Assembly (NCBI GenBank): GCA_037176705.1
Contig: CM073898.1
Coordinates: forward strand, 24,660,488 to 24,724,487
DNA length: 64,000 nt
Direction of reading: 5' to 3'
Source of the DNA: Molossus alvarezi
Taxonomy: Eukaryota; Chordata; Mammalia; Chiroptera; Molossidae
In this document: piece by piece, positions 56,579 to 64,000 of the stretch
How positions within the stretch are numbered: position 1 is the first letter of the stretch
Layout: the number at the start of each line of letters is the position of its first letter
Notes under the pieces: model-generated
Seen by the model: the letters and a program-made list of their open reading frames with translations, nothing else
What the model was told of the DNA's origin: nothing
Databases searched by the model: none
Program-made: the position numbers and the translations under genes

Positions 56579-57389
56579 CTAAAGCCATAACAGAAATGCA
56601 AAAAATTATCAACCAAACCACTGTATATGATGAGACTTTTCTATTTAGTGACAGACGTCCAGGTGTCAGGAACAATTCTAAGTTCTTGAACATCTACCAT
56701 CTTATAGTTAAATGAAGGAACTGGGATGAAAACCTGTGTCTTGTGGGCACCCAAGGTCATGCTCTGAACTTCTACCTGCCTTGCCTCTTCCCTACCTGGA
56801 ATGCATTCCTTTGTCGCCAGAGACTTCCCAGGAAAGAATGACTAGGTTCTTTAATTATGGCTCCCTTTACTCTAATGTAACTGAGATTCCAATAGCTTTA
56901 TAACTTACTGAGTTTAATAAGAAAAGTATTCCTATGACATGTATTGACACAAAAAAAGACTTTGGTGTCTGCACTAAGTAAACCAATACCAAATATTGGA
57001 ATCAGTACCCAGCATCTCTTACCTCTTACTCTAAGCTGAGGATGCATTAGGCTTATGCCTGAGAAATGACTTCATTCACATGGGGACAGGAATAAGCTGT
57101 TCTATGAACTACCTTCTGACTGGCGAAAACTGGAGCACAACAATGACTTGGCTCTACACCTTGGGCAAATAGTGGTACTCCCTCTCCGGATGCTGGAAAG
57201 AGTTTCATTTTTCTTGGGCACAATATTTCCCTTGGTTCTGATAGCCTGATGTTGAATTCATCTTGTGTTACTATAAAAGAGTATACAAGCGTTTGCTCAG
57301 AACTGTGCTAGATTCTGTGTGGTTGCTTCAAAAGATGGTGGTCCTGGCCTTTGCCATAAGAATCAAGACAGGAATTATCGTTTACTATG
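56579..57389. other. Unclassified noncoding stretch
   Basis: No family or gene recognised. Confidence 0.45.
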
Positions 57390-57965
57390 AGGTTACCTCG
57401 TTCTAGAGGCTCTTCTAGGTGCTTCATATATACTGTTATAGTCAGGGTAGGCTAGTTAGTGCTGTGGTAACAAACACCCCCAAAATCTTCGTAGCTAATC
57501 ATTTACTTCTCAATCTCATTAAAAGTCCAGCGCAGGTTGCCTGGGGGCTCCACGCCACACTCCTTCATGTGCTGAACTGGAGTAACAGAGCTTCCGCCAG
57601 TGCCAGTAGCCACGCAAGAAGAAGGGAGCTCTAGGGTGCCTCCCCCTGGCTGGTAAACGCTTCTGCATAGAGCAACAGAGAACACTTCTGCACTCACTCC
57701 ATGGGCCCAAGCAAGTCACATGGCTAGTTCCACATCAAGGGACTAGAGAAATGCAGTCTTAGCAGGTGTCCAAAAGGAGGGCGAGAATTTTCAGTGAGCT
57801 ACATGAATGACTTATGCTATTTTAAAACCTCATGACAACTCAGTGAAGCACATCTGTTGTCTTCCCCATGTTATAAATGGGAAGACTAAGAGAGGTTAAG
57901 TAACCTTCCCAAGGTCACACAGCTGATGAGTAGAGAGACAGGACTTGAACAGAGACCTGGAGCAC
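57390..57965 (-). mobile_element. MIR SINE split by a later insertion
   Basis: Left piece: CTTCTAGGTGCTTCATATATAC (to about 57436). Right piece: CCTCATGACAACTCAGTGAAG, ATGTTATAAATGGGAAGACT, AAGAGAGGTTAAGTAACC, CCCAAGGTCACACAGCTGATG (from about 57828). The two are one antisense MIR with about 390 bases inserted. Confidence 0.82.
57437..57827 (-). mobile_element. LTR-like insert within MIR
   Basis: AGTCAGGGTAGGCTAGTTAG, GGTAACAAACACCCCCAAAA and CCAAGCAAGTCACATGGC resemble a mammalian interspersed repeat of the LTR or MER class in reverse orientation. It separates the two MIR halves. Family not resolved. Confidence 0.5.
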
Positions 57966-59194
57966 GGGGGGACCTTCTACAGGGCCCCAGAGCGCAAGGG
58001 GCAGTGTCCTCATGGATTCATTCTCCTCCACCACTCCTAGCTTCCCTGCCGCTGGGTTCTCCATCTGTATTATCTTAGTCCGAAGCCAGAGCTGAAATGT
58101 TCAATTCCAAGACATCTGTATACAACTTGAACTTGTATGACCCACTCAGGCTTCATAATACCTTCTACTCAGGTCAGCTGTAGTCCAAGATAAATGTCCT
58201 CCTGTTCTCGAAGGAACCTTAGAAGGTCGTCTCCAGTTACCTCATTTTAGAGATGAGAAGGATCTGGCCCAGTATCCAAAAACCCATGACCTGACTTGCC
58301 GTACAGAGTGCTTTGATTGCTGAAAGCATGCTCAGATATTTCTATGCTTGATGCCACATTTTGAAAAGAAGTCATGGAGGACAGCCCTGGTGGGCACCCC
58401 TGATGTGCTTGAACTGGAATGGAGCTGCAACTGGAGTGTAGGCCAGAGCGGTGAGTTTAGTATCTCCAGAGTCTGAAAGTCCCCGAAGCCCACCTCCAGA
58501 ATTCTTGCATACATTATCAGAAAGTCTCCTTGAACTTCTTTAACTTTTCCATCTTGAACTCTTAAAGAAAACACTAATTCTATGTTTTGAAATCCAGAAA
58601 CGGAAAGGAGGTGAGAGACACGGAGCCCGGCCGCCCCAGCCTGGCTAAGCCTCCGCTGGCACAAGCCCCAGGGCTGAGTTCGTCTCTGTGGATCCCCAGC
58701 TGGGGAGCACCACCCTGATTTATTTTCAGAGGTGGAAACTCAAGCAACAATTATCTCCTGTCACAGCAAATTAAAAGCCCAGGCTCACCCATCCCTGGAG
58801 CGGGGTGAGGGCAGCTGGCGGCCGGCAAAGGGCTATAATGACAGGCCAATCTGTGGCTGGGGCTTTTCCTTTAAAGGCATGAGCCACTCATGAAACACAC
58901 AAAATAAACAGAGACATAAAAGTCCATGGAAAAGGCCCACAAGAGAGAGCAGGAGCCTGCGCCAAGAGCAGAGAGTATTTGGATTCTGTGGGAGATAGAG
59001 GATCGCGGCAGCAAAGTGCTCAGCAGAAGACAAGTTTTTGTCTGTGTTTAAGATAATGTGGAAGCTACCGGGTGTGACCCCGCAGAGGGTGTCACTCCTA
59101 CACACAGTGCACACTTACATGCCTGCATGCGTGTGCACACACTCATTGTTAGGGTCTCCACAGCACTGCCCACGTGCACGCACTCCTGTCGGAA
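57966..59194. other. Unclassified stretch, includes possible conserved element
   Basis: 58220-58300 contains ACCTCATTTTAGAGATGAGAAGG, possibly a MIR-like remnant. 58730-58960 is clean, non-repetitive and rich in motifs such as GGGCTATAATGACAGGCCAA and CTTTTCCTTTAAAGGCATG. This could be a noncoding regulatory element, but nothing here demonstrates it. Confidence 0.25.
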
Positions 59195-59475
59195 TCTCCA
59201 TCCCTACCTGCCTTCCCCTGGACAGGGCAGTGTTTCTGCTTGGAATGCTTCTCCTCTCTTATGTGCTCTGCCTGCCTCATAGCCGGGAAGTTAAGCAAAC
59301 TTACCTCTTTCAGGAAGTCCTCCAGGACGGTGCTTCTGGGCTCCAGCACCCTCCCTTTGCAACTTCTTACTTGGCTGTCTCTGCTACTTTGTCAGTGAAG
59401 ACATGTGGCTGTGTCCGTGCGTTGGAAGTTAGTTTGGGCTTTGTTATGGTATCAGATCTGCAGGAGTAGAGATGG
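59195..59475 (+). mobile_element. Possible L2 fragment
   Basis: GCTTGGAATGCTTCTCCTCT, TACCTCTTTCAGGAAGTCC resembles the L2 3' region. Weak, and the 143-codon frame across it is not meaningful. Confidence 0.4.
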
Positions 59476-59629
59476 TTATTTTCCCTTGTATTCCTGCCGC
59501 CTATGTTTAACTGTCAAAAAGTGTTTTCACATCTACCATCGACTTTTAGCTTCCAAAATTACCTTACCTATTACCTTGTAAGGTAGGTGGTTGGAGATTC
59601 GTTCCAATTACCGGTGGGAAGTTACACAG

Positions 59630-59835
59630 CAAGGTGGCTGAGTGTGGGCTTTGGCTGGGCCCGTTTCTGATCTCTCTAAGCCCTAGGCCTCTCATCTGTA
59701 GAACAGGGATAAGAGTTCCTGCCCACAGGTTGTTTTAGGGATTACATGACTAACTGAGATAACACAGGTAACACGTTGACCGCACACAGAGGGAGGGCCC
59801 AGTTAATTGCCATTACGTCAATGATGATGGAACTC
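59630..59835 (+). mobile_element. MIR SINE
   Basis: TCATCTGTAGAACAGGGATAAG, CAGGTTGTTTTAGGGATTACATG and GATAACACAGGTAACACG match MIR. Confidence 0.72.
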
Positions 59836-59905
59836 AGGCTCAGAGAAGTTGATTTACAAGGGGTGGCGAAGTGATGGGCTTGAGGGCAGCAGATGCTGGT
59901 TCTCT
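59820..59905 (-). mobile_element. MIR-like fragment
   Basis: ATGATGGAACTCAGGCTCAGAG, AAGTTGATTTACAAGGGGTGGC resembles the antisense MIR core, lying against MIR pieces of the opposite orientation. Confidence 0.4.
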
Positions 59906-60052
59906 TTGGCTAGGTGCCTCTGGACAGATCGCCTGGTCCTGAACCTCAGCTTCTTCATCACTTAAATAGGAATAATCATATCTTAGACCACATGTCACAG
60001 CAGGTTTGAGAGGATTCATTCAAAAGTACTTTTGGAAACATATTGTAAATTG
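59906..60052 (+). mobile_element. MIR SINE fragment
   Basis: GAACCTCAGCTTCTTCATCAC, TTAAATAGGAATAATCATATC and GTTTGAGAGGATTCATTC are MIR-like. Confidence 0.62.
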
Positions 60053-61240
60053 TGACACGCCTCAAAAATATTAATTTAATTAACTTGCCAAATTCATGGA
60101 CCAGGTCAGTGTCGGAGGCAGAATTCCCTATTCCTGGTGGCCTTTGCCGCAAGTTCTCCCGAGTCCCCTCGGAACCTTATAAATGCTGCTGGTGGCCAGT
60201 GGGCTGGAGAGGTGGTCTGTGTGCCACAGGCCCAGGAGCCCAGCACTGAGCAATGGCCGTCCCCAGCCTGCCCCTCCCTGTGTCCCACCCACAATCACGA
60301 GCACTGGGACTGCGATCCGAAACCAAGCAGCCATTTGTGCTGTCGCTGACCCCTTTGCCTTGTCTGTGCTGCTGGCAGAGAGAACGAGAGGGGAGAGTGA
60401 GAGAGAGAGTTCAGACAGACCCTAGTACACTGACGACAGTCACCAGCACTGCTCCTAAGACAGGGAGGGAGGAACCTTAGCATCTGCACAGCCACCTGCA
60501 CTCCAGCCTGCAACACATGCTTCATAGTGACGTGTCATCCACATTAAGCTCACTTTACTCAAAATCAAGCAGATCAGCTGATGGATGTTTTATTAGCATT
60601 TTCCCACTCCCCACAGGCCCTTGGTCTGTTCTCCACTGCATGAAGTCACTGCAGTCTTCTCCCTTGTCCACAGGCAAATTGAGGATAGGAACTACCCGAT
60701 CACCTGAAAAGTACACCCTGGCTTTTTCTACTCAGAGAAGGACAGTCTACTCTGTATGTTTCACTTTGGTTGTGAAGTTCTTCAGGGATTGTCTCAGCCC
60801 CTTCAGACCAAAGCTCTTCTGAAATATTCAAGTTGACCCAGAGTAGTCAGCTCAGCTTACCCTGATTATCTTGTTTCCGTCCTCCCTGCTTTTGTATTCC
60901 CTTTTCTAAGCATTGTTTGCTCCAGAACAATTTAGAGGTCTCCGAGATGCTGATCAGATGATGATGAGGTGAGCATGCTCTCACTGCATACTCAAGAGAT
61001 TGGTAGGTGTCGAGGACTGAGAGATTTGGGCCAAGCTCGACTGCAGACTACTAGCATGACGTTGGGAATATTCCCAAGACCCTCCATCAGACATATGTAG
61101 TCTGGTCCTTAAGGTGGGACTCAATGAGACTCTGAGCTTGAAGCCCCTGGATAGAAGACCAGACTATTTATGCAAAGAAGTTTCAAGTTCTATATTTAGT
61201 CCACAAGATGACTAGATGGTAAAGAATCAAACATACTTTA
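60053..61240. other. Unclassified noncoding stretch
   Basis: No family or gene recognised. GC-richer at 60.15-60.4 kb. Confidence 0.45.
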
Positions 61241-61249
61241 AAGGAGAAA

Positions 61250-61729
61250 GATGACGTCATGAGTTCCTTTGGTGCCTGATTTCAGTAGCTATGCAATCTT
61301 GGTCACGTTGACCTGGGCCCCTTGGCTACGGCGACTCCATTTTTATCATCAATGGGCCTTCCTCGGTATTTTTCCAATAATAGGTTAATCACCCCTAGAA
61401 GTAAAGGAGTTTTGCCTAAGAGTATAGCTGCCCCACGTGTTGGGAGGCGTTTGCAGTTTCCAGTACCGGTAACTGCAGACATTTGCAGGTACTCGTGGGC
61501 CGGTGAATGATGCTAATTCTGACTCTGTAATCGCTGTCACACCCTCTATTGTACTGGTCCTCGGAGGGGGGGGGGAAGATGGGGCTTCTGTCTTTAAAAT
61601 TGGACAAGCAAGAAGAATTGTGGTTGCTGATCTGAGGGGAGACTATGCCCCCCGCAGTCCCCCAGGAAGAATAAAGCACTCTACAATTTGGCGGTGTGTC
61701 TCTGGTTATCTCACGGACACATTATAACA
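61250..61729 (+). mobile_element. Candidate solo LTR
   Basis: Ends with AATAAA (61670-61675), then about 50 bases that read like an R-U5 segment and finish CACATTATAACA. A perfect CRE lies upstream at 61252-61259. I found no gag, pol or env sequence, no primer-binding site and no reliable target duplication. The left boundary is a guess. It could also be another interspersed repeat with a chance AATAAA. Confidence 0.35.
61252..61259. promoter_or_regulatory. Consensus CRE palindrome
   Basis: TGACGTCA, the full 8-base CREB/ATF site, in the context AGATGACGTCATGAG. Motif match only. An 8-mer can occur by chance, although CpG-containing sites are depleted in mammals. Confidence 0.4.
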
Positions 61730-61734
61730 ATGTA

Positions 61735-62225
61735 TCAGTTATCTATTTCTGCATAACAATGTACCCCAAAATTCAGTGACCTGAAACAAAGATCATGTAT
61801 TTGTTCATGATTCTTTAATTTGGGCCAGGCTCAAGTGGGCAGTTCCTCTGCTGGTGTCACCTGGGGTCACTTAGGCTGCTACCAGGTGGCAGGTGTGGGG
61901 GTGGGGCAAATACCAACTAAGGGGCTGACTGGTCCACCTGGTCTCAGCCCCATGTCTGGTGCCTCGGTAATGATGGCTTCAACTACTGAGGTGCCTGGAA
62001 CTCTCTCTCCCTGTGACCCCACATCCTCAGAGACCAGCCTGGCTTTCCTTACACAGGAGTCACAGGGCATCAAGACGGTGGGAGCTGACACTCAAGGGCC
62101 ACTGTCACTCCTACCACATTCTATTGATCAAAGCAAGTCACAGTGACAGCCCAGATTCAAGGGGGAGGGAAAAGAGACTCCTCCTTTTATTGGAAGGATG
62201 ACAATTTCACATTGTAAAGAAACAT
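61735..62225 (-). mobile_element. LTR-like ancient repeat
   Basis: CAGTTATCTATTTCTGCATAAC, AATGTACCCCAAAATTCAGTG, TGGGCAGTTCCTCTGCTGG, TCACCTGGGGTCACTTAGG, ATGATGGCTTCAACTACTG and CACATTCTATTGATCAAAGC, then GGGGGAGGGAAAAGAGACTC. This is a common mammalian interspersed repeat of the LTR or MER class. Subfamily not resolved. Confidence 0.58.
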
Positions 62226-62408
62226 GCACCTAGAGATGGAAGAAATTGCTGAGGCCATCCTTATCATTTATCACAGTTGCCAGAGCTACTTAGTTATGGA
62301 TTATCCTCTCTCCCTCTAGGGAGGCCTGCTCCTCGGTGGCAAGCACAGATGGCAACTCCGATCTGGCTTTCTTTGGCTGAGTAAACTGGGGTAAACCATC
62401 TAAGCAGA
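62226..62408. other. Unclassified short stretch
   Basis: No family or gene recognised. Confidence 0.4.
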
Positions 62409-62588
62409 AATATAGACTGAACATTTATGGGACGCCAACTGTGTGCAAACATGTGTTATGCACACATAATCCTATTTAATTCTCCAAACAACTTTGTCAT
62501 AAATCTCATTCCCATTTTATTACTAAGAAAGCTGATGTTCACAGAGAGTTAAGGACTTAGTGGCACTCGTTTAGAAGAAACGGAGCTG
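62409..62588 (-). mobile_element. MIR SINE
   Basis: CACACATAATCCTATTTAATTC, TCCAAACAACTTTGTCATAA, CCCATTTTATTACTAAGAAAGC and AGAGAGTTAAGGACTTAGTGGC follow the antisense MIR. Confidence 0.7.
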
Positions 62589-62700
62589 CAAGTTTCTTTA
62601 TCTGTAAAATGAGAATCATAAAACTTACTACCAGCATGGCTGGGAGGATGGGAGGAGACACTACCCGTGAAAGTGCCTATGCAATTCCAAAGCACGGCCC
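62589..62700 (+). mobile_element. MIR SINE fragment
   Basis: AGTTTCTTTATCTGTAAAATGAG and ATCATAAAACTTACTACCAG match the MIR core in sense orientation directly next to an antisense MIR. Confidence 0.65.
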
Positions 62701-63299
62701 AAATGGTAGCTGTAGTTTTCATCGAGTCGGGCAGGCTTCTTGGGGGAGCAGCGTTTGTCTAGCAAGGCGCCAGAGGCATCTGAGCCAGACGCCAACTGTT
62801 GTGCGTCTCTCAGCTGCTATTTGCTTTGGCTTCAGACCAAATCCTTCACCCAGTGCCTTTGGCAATGATGGACAAGAAAGAGCCCTGTGGGCCACGCGGC
62901 AAGCCAGGGCATGCTCCAGGTGCGGACACAGTCTCTCCCCAGAGATGGCTTCCATCGGAGAGGGGAGAGACAGAAGCCAGCCCGGGCTGTCTTGGTATTA
63001 CCTTCAACTGCCTGAGCAGCAGGTCATGGGGAGGAATTGCGTGCTTTGTGATGGACTCAAGGTCATACACACATCCTTGAATTGTTCTGAGCTTACTTTT
63101 TCCCAACTCTGCCTTTCGGTAACTCATCACAATCCTTTCCATTTTACCTTGTGTAACCTCCTTCCCTTATAATGGACACTTCCAGTTCTTCAACCTATAT
63201 GTACCCATTGCTTCCTCTAGCTCCTTGTCTTATCTGATTATCTGGGTTTTATTAGGACCTAATTCTATGGTTAGGAGGTGAGAGCAGCCTTCTCCGATC
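62701..63299. other. Unclassified noncoding stretch
   Basis: Contains most of a 187-codon frame (62609-63172) that begins in the MIR. Frames of 78-98 codons overlap it on the minus strand, and it has no recognisable domain. Confidence 0.42.
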
Positions 63300-63545
63300 T
63301 TCTCGCTTCATGTCTGCCATCTACCTATAGGCACAATTTCTTTCTCCTTTGAGCTTCAGACCTTGTTGCTGCCATCTACCAATCTCCTTTCAGTCACTAT
63401 CATCATTCTTTGAGAATGTTGGCACGTCACTTATACCCTAATATCACCAAGGGCAACTTCAACACCCATCCAACACCCTAGACTCAGAGTTAACTTTCAC
63501 AACCCCTCTCCTCCTCACCTACACCCCAATGACAGCTAAAGACAC
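63300..63545 (+). mobile_element. Possible decayed L2 endonuclease region
   Basis: One frame near 63445-63475 reads ITKGNFNTHP, similar to the GDFN motif of the endonuclease/exonuclease/phosphatase domain encoded by L2. The pyrimidine-rich, CCATCTAC-containing context also fits. The catalytic D is replaced by N and the frame is broken. Weak call. Confidence 0.35.
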
Positions 63546-63714
63546 AGAGTTAAAAGCCTTGTACTGGGAAGAAGAGGCAGGTTTCGGCTATTCATCAGGA
63601 GGACCCTCTTAGCAAAGCCGTCCACTGCTGGCTGATTACAGAAAGTGTTCCCCCAAAAGGCCTGACAATATAATGCAGGTGACAATATAAAAGTCCAATA
63701 TGGAGCCAGGAAAT

Positions 63715-63895
63715 CTGCTTTTGAGTCTTGTCTCAGCTCCTTAACAATTGATGGAACTTGGATAGGACTCAGCCTCTCTAACCTTAGGGTCCTCATGCTT
63801 AACCATGAAGACTAATAGTTTCTACCTTACTAGGTCAGAGTAAAACCCAAATAAGATGAAGAGTGAGAAAATAATTATAAACTATAAGATTCTCA
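63715..63895 (+). mobile_element. MIR-like SINE, degenerate
   Basis: TTTGAGTCTTGTCTCAGCTCC, CAGCCTCTCTAACCTTAGGG, TCCTCATGCTTAACCATGAAG and TACTAGGTCAGAGTAAAACCC follow MIR order loosely. Confidence 0.45.
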
Positions 63896-64000
63896 ACTAT
63901 TACTATAATCCTTGGAAGGACAAAGCATGTGAGCATATAAATTATGTAAATCCATTTGCGTGTGTGAAGCCAAAACTGAAGAGAGAAGGTTATTAAATAG

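Noticed and set aside
62609..63172. 187-codon plus-strand reading frame, the longest in the window
   Set aside because: It starts inside a MIR and has overlapping antisense frames. It shows no domain, signal peptide or splice context.
1..64000. CRISPR array, prokaryotic operon or viral genome
   Set aside because: No spaced direct repeats of array type, no dense coding and no ribosome binding sites. The repeat content is mammalian throughout.

Overview
This window looks like mammalian nuclear DNA from a bat, most likely a yangochiropteran. The main evidence is a set of about 17 tRNA-derived SINEs of the VES type. They carry the head TGGCTCAGCGG plus GGTTCGGTTCC, a CT-rich body and an A-rich tail, and many still have clear target-site duplications (TSDs). 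Ancient mammal-wide repeats (MIR, L2, MaLR/MLT1-like LTRs, MER5-type hAT fragments, a Tigger derivative) and diverged L1 pieces surround them. The species and the locus cannot be named from the sequence alone.

I found no protein-coding gene, exon, rRNA, functional tRNA or CRISPR array. Open reading frames reach only about 190 codons, overlap on both strands, fall in repeats or low-complexity DNA, and show no recognisable domain. The only protein-like traces are decayed L1 ORF2 sequence (31.5-33.2 kb, antisense) and a weak L2 endonuclease remnant near 63.4 kb. The window is best read as intergenic or intronic DNA.

Layout. 0-14 kb: mostly unclassified sequence with scattered VES, MIR and L2 copies, GT/AC/CT microsatellites and a pyrimidine tract. 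14.4-16.1 kb: a rearranged L1 with a long, almost perfect inverted duplication, which is the most unusual structure here. 17.8-30 kb: MaLR, MIR, L2 and a nested SINE. 31.1-33.5 kb: an antisense L1 split by a VES and an LTR-like repeat and bordered by a Tigger MITE. 35.6-43 kb: L1 3' ends and a dense run of young VES insertions, including a head-to-head pair at 38.8-39.4 kb. 44-60 kb: visibly more GC- and CpG-rich sequence with fewer SINEs. 60-64 kb: a possible solo LTR with a full CRE and AATAAA, another LTR-like repeat, MIRs and an L2 trace.

No new multi-gene system is present. The structures most worth checking are the L1 inverted duplication, the inverted SINE pair, the two-headed SINE at 9.7 kb, the CTCF-like core inside a SINE, the candidate LTR at 61.3 kb and two unannotated stretches that could be conserved noncoding elements. 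All family names rest on recall of consensus sequences, not on a database search.
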